Shown one piece after another: positions 34,150-44,192 of a stretch of DNA of 64,000 bases (position 1 is its first letter; each line of letters starts with the position of its first letter). The DNA is from Periplaneta americana (taxonomy: Eukaryota; Arthropoda; Insecta; Blattodea; Blattidae). The stretch spans positions 140,963,204 to 141,027,203 of the forward strand of contig NC_091126.1 of the NCBI RefSeq assembly GCF_040183065.1. The letters run 5' to 3'. Below the pieces are notes generated by a model. It ran no database searches, was not told where the DNA came from, and worked only from the letters and a program-made list of their open reading frames with translations. Both the position numbers and the translations under genes were made by a program.

Positions 34150-34885
34150 AAATTAATAACTTCTCTGAAGTCTAACGCATTGTTATGAAACTTTGTACAT
34201 GACTTGCAGGTGGCACATATGATTTATGTACAAACGCTGACTACGTTTAAACAAGAAAAACTACCCTTTTATAGCGGGTGCATTCAGACGGAATTAATAA
34301 TTTCTCTCCTATTAAAAAAAATGTTTATGATACATTGTACGGAATTTACAGTAGCATATATTGTTTGTGCACAAACTGTATTTACGGTTCCATAAGTGGA
34401 ACTAATCCTTTTAGGGATGCATTTAAACAAAATTTATAAATTCTCTCCTATCTAACAGATTTTTATGAAACTTTATACAGAAGTTTCAGGTGGAATATAT
34501 TTTTTTGTCTACAAAGTCTGATTATGTTTTATAAGAGGAATTGCCTCTTTATAGTGGTGCATTTAGACAAAATTAACAATTTCTCTCCTGTATAATATAT
34601 TCTTTATGCAACTTTGTACAACTACTACGCCTACAGGTAGCATACAGATGTAATCATAATTTGTATACAAAATATATATGCTACCTGTAACTCCTGTACA
34701 AAGTTTCATAAAATCTGTTATGTAGGAGAGAAGTTAATATTGTGTAAATGCACTCCCTGTAAAGGGGTACTTCCTCTTTTGGAACTGTAAATATAGTTTG
34801 TACACAAAGAATATGTGCTATCTATAAGGTCTGTACAAAGTTTCATAACAACCAGTTGGAATGCAGAGAAGTTATGAATTTTGTC
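34150..34885. repeat. Inverted tandem array, about 140-bp units
   Basis: Four direct units start at TTATGAAACTTTGTAC-type blocks near 34185, 34323, 34467 and 34604. After a centre with GTAGCATA / TATGCTACCTGTA hairpin sequence (about 34640-34690), two units run in the opposite direction (GTACAAAGTTTCATAA near 34697 and 34828). Each also carries a TTTCTCTCCT block. The whole folds as an imperfect hairpin with repeated arms. Confidence 0.8.
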
Positions 34886-35645
34886 CAGCTAGATTTGCGT
34901 TATTGCATACTTTGCGACGTAGCAAAAAAAATAGGTATGGAATTACAAATCCGTTCACATTTATGAGACAAAAATAAAATAGTTGTAAAATCTGTTTAAT
35001 TGCTGTTGTTCTTAATAATAGTTTTGGCGATATTTAATAGACAATGTAGAGATATTAACCCCGTTCTCATATTCCGCGGTTAATTTATGGATGTCTTGCA
35101 ATAGAAGTACTTTAGCAAGTTTTATTCACTATCAAAACTTCGAAGGAACAGCTGCGTAGCAACTAATGAATGGCTTAATATGAGAAAGAGGTCTTATCTA
35201 AATCTGCCGGATTGTCCTAACAGCAAAACGTCTATTTTAGTAATACTTTTAATCTCATTTATGATTGATTTATCGACTGATTATAAAGTATAATTTAAAT
35301 AGTCTCGATATCAAGTTATTTAAGGATTTCGCGCCAAGTATCTGTTTGCTCCAATCCAGGAAGCATGTCGATTATAGTCATAAGCCATAAACATTTCATC
35401 TCTGTCTTGCTTCGTGGAGGTTTTCATATTTCATTTGACCCACACACTAAACGGACGAATGGTGGGACGCAGGGTCTTCACTAAGGATAAAACAATACAT
35501 CGAACTGATAGAGACGTGGTCCAGAAACGGCCGGTGAAATCTGCATAGCACCATACCTTGCAGGTACAGTGTTCTTTTGCACTAAACCTCAGCACTGCTT
35601 TCTTTCGGAAGGAAACCTCCTACGGGACGTCCCTTCGTACGTATC
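34886..35645. other. Unassigned sequence
   Basis: No gene or repeat recognised. One patch (35560-35640) is richer in GC but shows no exon signals. Confidence 0.5.
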
Positions 35646-35647
35646 TA

Positions 35648-36213
35648 CAAACGTGGACAAATTATTAGATTAAAACGTTTTTCTTGGAACATAATATAAT
35701 TCGTCATATCAATTATCAGTATAATTCACAGAGTCTCTATTGTTGTAAATATAATTGTTTACATCTTCTGGTATGTTTTTCCAATTGTTAAGTATATTTT
35801 TCTGGCTATGTTGGTACTACTGGTGTTTTAATTATATACTGCACAAGACATTCCCCCATGGCCTGCAAGAAGGCCGGACATGAACGAAATTGAAAATCTG
35901 TGATCTATACTGAAGAAGAAAGTGAACAAAAAGAGGCTTACAACAAAACATGGACTCATTTAAGCAGTGTCTGATATCTGGCTAAATTATGCTGATATTC
36001 AAAGAAAGTGTCAAACTTTGGTTTCCAGCATCCTTGACAAAATCAACGTGTTAATAAAGAACAAGGGAATGTTCACAAAGTATTAGTAACCTCCAGACTC
36101 AAAATTCTGTTCATTATATCTGTGTAAAATACATTTTTATTCATTATTTCTACCGATAAATTCAGCTTCGTTGCACATATGATTAATTTAGTCTAATTAT
36201 TTGTCCACGTTTG
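35648..36213 (+). mobile_element. Tc1-like transposon, internally deleted
   Basis: Inverted ends CAAACGTGGACAAATTATTA and its counterpart ending TTTGTCCACGTTTG bound 566 bp; TA lies on each side (35646-35647, 36214-36215). It encodes only the transposase C-terminus. Confidence 0.9.
35860..36086 (+). pseudogene. Tc1 transposase C-terminal fragment
   Basis: Plus frame reads WPARRPDMNEIENL, the block that holds the last catalytic Glu of Tc1 elements (normally SPDxNPIEHLW), then a stop, SILKKKVNKK, another stop in the middle (GLI*AVSDIW) and VSSILDKINVLIKNKGMFTK ending at a natural stop. Two in-frame stops and the missing N-terminal two-thirds make it inactive. Confidence 0.85.
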
Positions 36214-36215
36214 TA

Positions 36216-36555
36216 CCTATAGTTCGTGGCTTTTAACACTTATAATTTTAAAATTCAGTATTTTGAGTTGTAATTTTAGTATTTTATAGCATTTATCATT
36301 TTCAAATTTAGTATAATGTAGGCTAATGACAGGAAATAGCAAATCAAGGATAATAAGTTATGAAATAATAAATTAAACAGTTTTTGGGATAAAATCAAAG
36401 TATAATTTATACTCATGATCAAAGTTACATTAATTTCAGGCATTGAAATTTAACACGGCACATGTTTCGATCGTGACTTACTTCATCCTATATCTTCTGT
36501 CACAATCAGATACTTTAAGTAATTTTGTGGTGTTATGGCAGAAGCTGATATGTAG
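36216..36555. other. Unassigned sequence
   Basis: AT-rich, nothing recognised. Confidence 0.55.
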
Positions 36556-36558
36556 GCC

Positions 36559-36774
36559 GACAGTCTTAAAAAAGTTTTGTCGCACAAATACTTTATAAGT
36601 CTCAGAAGGAGGCAGTGCGCATAATCAGACGACGAGCGACCTGGTTCACAGGAGAACGACTAGCTAAGGTAATAAAATTAGTTTTGTTTCTTTGTATGTC
36701 AGATCATGCGCACTCCCTTTTTCCTGGGACTTATAAAGTATCTGTACGACAAAACGTTGTCTTTCTAAGACTAC
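36559..36774. mobile_element. Palindromic MITE (hairpin), GTTTTGTCG arms
   Basis: Left arm TTTTGTCGCACAAATACTTT ... AGTGCGCATAATC; right arm is its complement around GATCATGCGCACTC ... AAAGTATCTGTACGACAAAA. Arms are about 85 bp at roughly 80% visual identity. Confidence 0.75.
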
Positions 36775-36962
36775 AATTTTAGCAATTTTTTTCTCTAGAT
36801 ATGTTGTAAATGTTTTAATGTTATGGCAAAACATGATATATCTACTCCCATTAGTAGCTAACACTAATAGGCTACTAATAAAAAGATATACCTTCTAATG
36901 CACCCATGATTTTTTCTTAAAAATCAACTTTAAAACTGCTCTCCTGTAAAATAAGGAAAATG

Positions 36963-37206
36963 TATAAGGTAAAGGTTCGTAATACAGTGATACGAGTAAT
37001 ATTGTGATAGTTCTTCTTGAGAATTTATTACAATTTTACTGAGCGAGAGAAGGACTGGTTTTGTGCAGCAACTTGTCCACGAACATTCCCTTGATACGTT
37101 GACGGAAAAACCCGATCCTCCTCTCGCTCAATAAAATTGTAATAAATTCTCAAAAAGAACTATCACAATATTACTCATATCACGATATTACCAACCTTTA
37201 TCCTAT
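36963..37206. mobile_element. Palindromic MITE, 85-bp arms
   Basis: Left arm contains GTAATATTGTGATAGTTCTT and GAGAATTTATTACAATTTTA followed by GAGCGAGAG; the right arm is its close complement from 37115 on. Ends TATAAGGTAAAGG / CCTTTATCCTATA. High identity suggests a recent insertion. Confidence 0.85.
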
Positions 37207-37291
37207 ATCAACATATGCCCAACTCTACAGAATAATTTTTAAGATGTTTGCAGTCATACTCATATATACCAACTTTAAAATACTTGTTCAA

Positions 37292-37555
37292 ATATCGTTG
37301 TTGTTCCTGCAATAACTCCTATGTGACATAATTTATCAATTTTCAGATTTTTGCTCTATTAAATAACTTAAATAGTGATACAGCAAATAATAAAATCTCC
37401 TATAGCCTATGTAATTAAATTTCTTCGTTTCTAAAATATAAGAATTCACAGTCTCCTATGTACGGCTGCCATAGGATGAATAAATGTGTTTTTTCTTCCT
37501 ACTGAAAAATTTTATATATTGCACATAGGAGTTATTGCAGGATCAACGACGATAT
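37292..37555. mobile_element. Palindromic MITE-G
   Basis: Terminal arms TCCTGCAATAACTCCTATGT and its complement at 37519-37544, with CACAGTCTCCTATGTACGGC inside. A partial copy in the opposite orientation is at 41359-41530, in the Helitron. Confidence 0.78.
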
Positions 37556-37724
37556 GTTAGTTGCTATGTTTTCCTTCTTCTTTTTTTTTTTTTTTTGCTA
37601 ACGCCGCGCATATTGGAGTGTAGCTATTTGAGCACTTTTTGGCGATTATGACGAAGAATCCTGTTCCGAGGTTGAGGCACACATTAGGCCGTTTTCTGTT
37701 CACTCAGTGTGATACGACAACTGG
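37556..37724. other. Short spacer with poly-T
   Basis: Contains a T-rich run (37570-37596); otherwise unassigned. Confidence 0.5.
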
Positions 37725-37895
37725 AGCATGGATGATCATGAAGGTGATAATGGTGACGAATGAGACCAGGGTCCTGTGCCGAAAGTTGCTGTTAACGGGT
37801 TAAGGGAAACCATCGGAAAAATCTCAACCATGTAACTTGTCTCAACCATGATTCGATCCCGGGCCCGACAGTTTCGCAATCAGGCACGCTGACCA
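37725..37895 (-). mobile_element. SINE-A, decayed copy
   Basis: Diverged copy: GAAGGTGATAATGGTGACGA, AGGGTCCTGTGCCGAAAGTT, AACTTGTCTCAACCATGATT, CGATCCCGGGCC and GCACGCTGACCA align with SINE-A in order. B-box mutated. Old insertion. Confidence 0.75.
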
Positions 37896-38293
37896 CTATT
37901 CATATAATAATTGTGAGTAGAGAAAAACTATGCACATAAATGTTACCTTTCACACCTTAAAATATTCTACATTCTTGATTACACACTTTAAACATTTAGG
38001 TCTGTATAATCAGTATAATCACTGATCAAATATTAACTTGTTTAAATAACAACTTCTCTATGTTAATATTTAGATTGTGGTGCTTTTATTTGATTGACTA
38101 GTTTCGATGTAATTTCCAACATCTTTTGAATTCTAGTGTGTTCCCGCGCTATCTTCTGGCTTCCTGTTATGGTGGGATGTGTTCATGACTGGTAGTGTTG
38201 TATCGAAAACGGTGTGTGTTCTGAAATTCAATTGAGTGTTGAGGATATGCTGTGGGTGTATTTTGTGTGTCTATAAATTTCGTAATGTTCTGT
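37896..38293. other. Unassigned sequence
   Basis: No gene recognised. The GC-balanced part (38140-38290, GTTCTGAAATTCAATTGAGT) faintly resembles the complement of the centre of MITE-P at 58294-58632. Confidence 0.45.
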
Positions 38294-39061
38294 AACATTT
38301 ATATGAAACGTGTCAAAGTCAGGATAGGAAAATAAATGTCAGAAAAAATGCAATAGGGAGGGGAATACAATAAGGATGACCCTTATTATCTAAACTGTTG
38401 AACATCTACTTGAAGGATTTAGTGAAGAACTGTTTTAGAACATGGGACGGGTGATAGTAAGAGGAAGAAGAATAAAGTGGATAAGTATAGCGTTGATAGC
38501 AGAAGAGGAGACAATACTAAGGGCTATGCTACTGGAGCTAAATAACAGCTTTGAGCAGAATGTGGTGAATATAAATGTAAAAAGACAAAGAGCATATTTA
38601 TCGGAAGAAAAATAAAGGAGGTAAACGTGTGAATTCGGAAGGAGGCAGAACAAGTGAACAGCTTCAAATACTTGTGGTGTACAATAAGCAGTAGTATGAG
38701 CTGCTGCTAGGAAGTCAAAAGGAAAATAGCAATGGCAAAGGAAGCTTTCAATAGAAAAAGGAGCATCTTCTGCGGAGTTCTGGAAGAAAAATTAAGGTAG
38801 AGCCTAGTGAAGTATTTGTGTGGAGTGTGGCATTGTATGGGGCAGAAACATACACACTGCGACGAAGCGAATAGGAGCATTTGAAATGTTGATATGAAGA
38901 ATAATGGAGCGTGTGAAATGGACAGACTGAATAAGAAATGAAACTGTGTTGGAAAGAGTGGGTGAAGAAAGTGTGACATTGTATGGGGCAGAAACATACA
39001 CACTGCGACGAAGTGAATAGGAGCATTTGAAATGTTGATATGAAGAATAATGGAGCGTGTG
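38294..39061 (+). pseudogene. LINE-K fragment, copy 2, with internal tandem duplication
   Basis: Highly decayed relative of 26217-27190, starting at the same point (TTTATATGAAACG). Shared landmarks are GAAGAACTGTTTTAGAACAT, CTTCAAATACTTG, GGAGCATCTTCTGCGGA and GGAGCGTGTGAAATGGACAG. Many indels and stops; no frame survives. A 91-bp stretch (38825-38915) is repeated at 38971-39061, so the right end was made by tandem duplication. Confidence 0.82.
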
Positions 39062-39289
39062 GACGGTTTCCGTGCAAATTTAATTTTAAAAACCTCTAAA
39101 CTGAAGTCTCTACACGCTGCGAGTTGGTTGCAACACAGCGCATCTGATCATCTAGCGAGACACACCGAGTTACCGAGTTCGTCGACCTCTTACATCTGTA
39201 TCACGAGAAGCGTTTGTTCGCGGCGATGTTGCCGGACTGCTGAAAATTCAAACCTATTTTTCTAATTAACCGTGCATTTAATCACAAAA
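39062..39289. other. Unassigned sequence
   Basis: GC-balanced spacer, no recognised gene; the open frame here has no family motif. Confidence 0.5.
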
Positions 39290-39712
39290 CGTAATAGCCT
39301 ATGTGACTAGTTGCAGGAAATGGGACCTAAAGTCGGATTTTTTTATTTTTTTGTTTTTTGTGGTTTCGAAAAGAGGATGAAATACTGACCATGTAAAAAA
39401 ATCATGGTTATAAGTGCTATAGTTTTAAATATATCACTTATTGAATATTGATATTACATTATATACTTCTCGAGAAAAATGCAAATTAAAGTTTTCATTT
39501 GTTTTCTTAGCAACTATAAGAAAGATTTACGTATTCAAGAAGCACTGTACAAAACTACGTCCTAGTTTAGTATGTAGAAAAGCCTACAGGTAGCGCAATA
39601 TGTCAAAACATAGAAATGCAGTTTTTACAACGCAAATTAGTTATTTTGTTCTCCTGTAAAATTTCCTTTCACTATTTTAGGTCCCTTTTCGCGCAACGGG
39701 TCACATATAGGT
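39290..39712. mobile_element. Possible DNA element with 40-bp imperfect TIRs
   Basis: Left end around CCTATGTGACTAGTTGC and GGGACCTAAAGT; right end TTTAGGTCCC and GCAACGGGTCACATATAGG. Interior non-coding. No duplication found. Confidence 0.6.
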
Positions 39713-40677
39713 TTTCTGTTCATTTCAGTATACCACATAGTCCCTTTCAATATGCAAGGTTATTTCACTTCCACCCTGTGTATAGACTACATGCACTGAA
39801 GTCGGTTTGTTATTGGTAATTCTGCGTTCACGATGTCGAAGCATGGAAAGGATAAACAAGTTTAATGCTTGCAAAGAAAGTAAAATTAATTCTTTCTTTT
39901 TCTAATTCACATTTTCTTGAATGCACATCGGTAACTACCATACAAATATCAAAATTTTGAAAAGTAGGGAGAATGTGACTCTTTTTGAGAAAAAGAGGGT
40001 TCTCAGTCCCTCGCTAATTGGGAACCACTAAACGAATTTCTATCATCATAAAGATATCCTGGAGAACGGTGAAATTTTAAATACCTTGTCCGTTGCTTCT
40101 TATTCTGAGTAGAATTATGACTAATGTAGTAATAGTGGAACGTCGATAGGAAAGTGGGATACCCCGCGAAAACATGTCATCAAACACCGTCATTGTCCAA
40201 CACGAAGGACTTGGAACCATCGGAATTTGAAACCTGGTTTCCAGCATGGACAGCCTACGTTCTAGCCGAGGTTAGGATTATCCTGGCTATTCTCTTACTT
40301 TAAACACCGTAGTTGTGTAACCTTGCTAGAGGAGTAAATTCATAGTCTGTACGATGGTCCTAATTATGTGAAGGCTTAGTCGAAATAACTATGTTTATAT
40401 AATCCACTCGGTGATCAATTCCAAAGACAAAAGGATGTTTAACTGAATTTTCTTACGTAACACATATCAAAAGAAAAACATACTTCAGAGCGTCGAATTG
40501 TTTAGTTCGACTTACGCACATCAATTTTCCCATTGGGCCCTGTTCTTTTTTATATCAATTATTTACCCACCAATGTTAAAAACTAACACATGCCTTAACT
40601 TTCTGCTGATGGTCTTGCACTATAAATTAGTTATAAGCTCTTTGATAACATTTCTGTTAATGATATTCATTTACTTA
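39713..40677. other. Unassigned sequence
   Basis: About 960 bp without recognised gene. A 67-codon frame (40498-40701) is hydrophobic and runs into the Helitron; I do not support it. Confidence 0.5.
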
Positions 40678-41358
40678 TCTATACTAATAATAAATCTGTA
40701 GCCAAAATTTTTCTGATAATTTTCGATTTTCCAAAAACAATTGTTGTTAACATGTATAATTAACCATCCTGAAACCGAAAATCGCTTTTTTGAAATGTTT
40801 GTTTGTATGTCTGTCTGTCTGTCTATCTGGATATTTGTTACCTTTTCACGCGATAATAGCTGAACCGATTTATATGAAAATTGGAATATGAATTAAGTTC
40901 GTTGTAACTTAGATTTTAGGCTATACGGTATTCAAAATACTTTATTTAAAAGGGGGTTATAAGGGGACCTGCATTAAATAAATCGAAATATCTCCCTTAT
41001 TATTAATTTTCATGAAAAATGTTACATAACAAATGGTTCTTTAAAAATGATTTCCCATAATTTTATTCCATACAAAATTTTGATAGGACTGATATTTAAT
41101 GAGATAAATGAGTTTTAAAATTACAATAACAACGCCATCTAAGGCGCTGTATTGAAATAAAAACAAATGACTTCGTCTATAAGGGGTCTTGGACAACAAT
41201 CGAAAGCTATTAAGCAGAGCCTACAGAGAATGTTTCTGTGTTTGTATGAAGTAATATCGAAAGCTAATTAATTTTTTAATTATTACTTCACCTTTGGAAA
41301 GTGTAGTTTCTCTAGATGGACATAATTCTATAATTTTATTACAGTAACTTCTACAGCC

Positions 41359-41530
41359 TTGTTGTTTCTGCAGTAACTCCTATGTGCAAAATATAAAATT
41401 TTTGAGTAGGAAGAAAAAACACATTTATTCATTCCATGGCAATGGTACATAGGAGATCGTGAATTCTTACATTTTCGAAAGGAAGAAATATAATTACATA
41501 TCACTATTTATGCTGTATCGCTATTTAAGT
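41359..41530. mobile_element. MITE-G partial copy inside the Helitron
   Basis: Inverse orientation to 37292-37555: CTGCAGTAACTCCTATGTGC, AGTAGGAAGAAAAAACACAT and TGCTGTATCGCTATTTAAGT align in order. The distal arm is missing and it runs directly into MITE-F sequence. Confidence 0.75.
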
Positions 41531-41697
41531 TATTTGAAGGGTTCAGAACCATGCTGGGCCAAGCGCCATTTACTGAAGACGTAGAAAACAAGGGTTAAAA
41601 TTAAGTTATTACCATAATTCAATGGAAACATATAGCAAGTAATATGAACTATACACATTAAAACTAAATGATATGTCAATCTTCATTAAACTATGGT
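41531..41697. mobile_element. MITE-F partial copy, unoccupied by SINE
   Basis: Matches the complement of 19249-19772 across the SINE point: TGGGCCAAGCGCCATTTACT, ACAAGGGTTAAAATTAAGTT, TCAATGGAAACATATAGCAA and TAAAACTAAATGATATGTCA are continuous. Lacks the far arm. Confidence 0.82.
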
Positions 41698-42189
41698 TGC
41701 ATGTAATAACAATTAAGAAACATGTTAAAGGAATTGTCACTGCACCAAATGAGTGCTCTCTGGACCAAAATGATCGCATTTTAATTATTTAAATACGATT
41801 TAAATTAAGTAACATATTAAACGATTTATCCTTCTATCAAAAACGAATGCTCCCTGGATCAAACGTCCTATTTTAATTATGTAATTACTTTATATTTATT
41901 TCTAACGGGTGCAGCGGAGCGCACGGGTACGGCTAGTTCATAATAAATTGTTACAATGCAATTACGGGGAAAACTGTAGTTATGAAAATAACTTTAAATC
42001 GTAATTAAAATTTACCTGCAAATTCAACTCGATATCTTCGCATTCAGATTGATTCTAATCTTGGATGGAATGCTCATGTTAATGATATTGTTAAAAAAAT
42101 AACATTTTATTATTTCTTAGAATATTAAAAATAGTGTTAATTATGATACATAAATTACTATGTATTATGGATAAATTTACCCTTGACTG

Positions 42190-42455
42190 AAGTTCTGACT
42201 AATATGTAGGCTACAGCTATTATCAGGCAGTACATCTCACTTGATGATGTGTCAGGGGAAGAACAATTGTTTTTATACATTTGAAGTCTGATTAGTGTAA
42301 TACGTTGCTAATCGGCGATGTATGCAATGGAGAGGGAAAGGAACTGGCCACCCTACCCCATTATCTCTTGGCCTAATTGCTTCATAAGTGGTGCTTTGCT
42401 GATATCACTTATGAGGTTCAGACTTGTCTTCGGACAGTTGACTAAACAAAAAAAA
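42190..42455 (+). mobile_element. Retroposon X copy 2
   Basis: Unbroken relative of 23322-24012, with AATATGTAGGCTACAGC, GATGATGTGTCAGGGGAAGA, GAAGTCTGATTAGTGTAATA and CGGACAGTTGACTAAAC, ending in an A-run (42450-42457). Lacks the TTAA-flanked MITE. Confidence 0.78.
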
Positions 42456-42465
42456 AATGGATATC

Positions 42466-42763
42466 TTACCGTTAACACCCGAAATCTGTCAAAACCAGTT
42501 TCAACTATTAAAAACTAGTTTTAAAAATGCAGATAGATAGAAGTGAGTTTTCTTAAGATCTAGAATCAATGACAGGTTAGGTTTGGTTTGTTTAGGTTTT
42601 TGGTTTATTTAGGCTTTTACCAAACTAAAACCTAAACAAACCAAACCTAACCTGTCACTGATTCTAGATCTTACGAAAACTCGCTTTCTATCTACCTACA
42701 TTTGCTTAAGCTAGTTTTTATTAGTTGAAATTGGTTTTGACAGATTTCGGGTTTTAACGGTAA
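42466..42763. mobile_element. Palindromic MITE with 140-bp arms
   Basis: Arms start ACCGTTAACACCCGAAATCT and pass through AACCAGTTTCAACTA, TCTAGAATCAATGACAGGTT and AGGTTTGGTTTGTTTAGGTT before mirroring. About 298 bp, nearly symmetric, little loop. Lies directly 3' of retroposon X inside the split LINE. Confidence 0.88.
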
Positions 42764-43010
42764 CAGATACATTCACAGTTTTCTGAGTTATGGAAAACTG
42801 TTGTGTGGAAATCATTTTCTTCGAAAAGCTTTTTCTATTACAAAATAAAGCTGTTAGAGTTGTATGTAGAGGTCGCCATACAGAGCATTGTAAACCACAT
42901 TTTTGTTAAGACAGGTATTCTTACTCGTGGCAATTGTAATATATAGTTGGATAAATTTAAATATTGCCCTTCGCAGAACAGTTTCGAATAGGCACATGAG
43001 GGATTAAAGC

Positions 43011-43276
43011 AATAGTGGAGTAATTGAGTAATTGCAAGAAATTTGACATTTTAATTTTTGCTTCTATTCAAATCTGAAAAATCTGCTGAAATATAACTTA
43101 AGCAGCTATTTGTGCAAGTGTAATGTTTGATATTTTAAATATAAGAGAAAATTTCACACTTTTTGACATTCGTTAAGTTGAAATGTCAAAAAATCTGACT
43201 TACAATACTGTTGCTTTGAACCCCTCGTATGTCTATAAACTTGTTCAATAATATTTTCTATTGGTGTTAGAATTTA
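43011..43276. other. Unassigned sequence
   Basis: AT-rich; probably LINE-L 5' sequence or older repeat, not recognised. Confidence 0.4.
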
Positions 43277-43970
43277 TCTGCAATCACCGAAGTACATACG
43301 GCAAATAGAAATAATCCGGACGAAATTCAAATACAAACTGCTGAGCCATTTATACCCGAATCCACACTTTCTGAAGTCGAGATTGCGTTAGAAAAGCTGA
43401 AAGAGTACAAGTCTCCAGGTATCGATCGAATTCCAGCAGAATTAATACAAGAGGGTGGAAGCGCATTATCTAGCGAAATTTATAAGCTTGTACTTGCTAT
43501 TTGGGAAAAGGAAATTGTACCAGAACAATGGAAGGAGTCCATAATTGTACCTATCTTTAAGAAGGGGGAAAAGACTAACTGTAGTAGCTTTCGAGGAATA
43601 TCACTTTTGTTGACGTCGTATAAAATTTTGTCCAATATCCTTTTGAGAATATTAACTCGATATGTAGATGAAATTATTGGGGATCATCAGTGTGGTTTTA
43701 GGCGTAATAGATCGACTGTTGATCAGATTTTTTGCATTCGACATATATTGGAGAAAAATGGCAGTACAAGGGTACAGTATATCAGTTATTCATAGATTAA
43801 AAAACCCATATCACTCAGATAAGAGACAAGTTTTATATAATATTCTTATTGAATTTGGTATTCCCAAGAAACTATTTCGATTAATTAAAATGTGTCTCAG
43901 TAAAACTTACAGCAGAGTCCGTATAGTTCAAATACAACACAATACAATGTTTAAAATGCATTATACATAT
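43277..43970 (+). pseudogene. LINE-L reverse transcriptase, N-proximal part
   Basis: An open run on the plus strand (43277-43793) reads EVEIALEKLKEYKSPGIDRI, PAELIQEGG, EQWKESIIVPIFKKGEKTNC, FRGISLL, YKILSNILLRILTRYVDEII and GDHQCGFRRNRSTVDQIFCI: the fingers and palm motifs 1-2a of a non-LTR RT, in family order. At 43793 it stops, with a frameshift; the next part (RQVLYNILIEFGIPKKLFRL, IKMCLSKTYSRVRI) is in another frame. The catalytic DD region is missing. The C-terminus of the family is seen at 28172-28596. Confidence 0.9.
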
Positions 43971-44009
43971 AATAGAGCTTTGTGACGAAAATATGCGGAA
44001 TATTGGTGA

Positions 44010-44192
44010 GGAAGAATAGACAGAAGATGTGCACATGTTGAGAAAGTAGAGGAAGAGTACTTGGACCGAGAGGAAGTGATAAACAATGAAGCAGAGAGAA
44101 TAATTTTCAATCTCGGAGGCGAAACCAGCGACACTGGTGATTCTGAAGAGCAAGACAGTGATGGTGAGGATGGAGTTGAACATTTGCAGTAA
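44010..44192 (+). other. Unassigned acidic open frame without ATG
   Basis: Sixty codons with coding-like composition, VEKVEEEYLDREEVINNEAE and TSDTGDSEEQDSDGEDGVEH, ending in a stop. Acidic, low-complexity C-terminus, preceded within the frame by RIDRRCAHVEK. It could be the last exon of a gene or of a transposase; a possible AG acceptor lies near 44020 but its pyrimidine tract is poor. I do not recognise the family. Confidence 0.3.

Larger units (their letters stand above)
40678..41936 (+). mobile_element. Non-autonomous Helitron, inserted between A and T
   Basis: The left end is TCTATACTAATAATAAATCT and the right end carries GTGCAGCGGAGCGCAC (a short stem-loop), then GGGTACGG and CTAG at 41933-41936. 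The insertion lies between A40677 and T41937 with no duplication, as Helitrons do. The 5' region (CTGAACCGATTTATATGAAA) matches a Helitron family I recall as very common in insects. 1,259 bp, no Rep/helicase. It carries two partial MITEs (41359-41530, 41531-41697). Confidence 0.88.
41990..43010 (+). pseudogene. Jockey-like LINE fragment, split by an insertion
   Basis: Left part 41990-42188 encodes NSTRYLRIQIDSNLGWNAHV, NDIVKKI, the conserved thumb region of jockey-type RTs. Right part 42772-43010 encodes FFEKLFLLQNKAVRVVCRGR and HTEHCKPHF in another frame, then ILTRGNC, the next conserved blocks. About 580 bp (retroposon X plus a palindromic MITE) separate them. Frameshifts and stops present. 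Confidence 0.75.

Noticed and set aside
34150-34885. Ordinary satellite array
   Set aside because: Units change direction in the middle around a hairpin, so it was listed as an inverted array.
36664-36864. 66-codon minus-strand frame
   Set aside because: Lies largely in the arm of a palindromic MITE.
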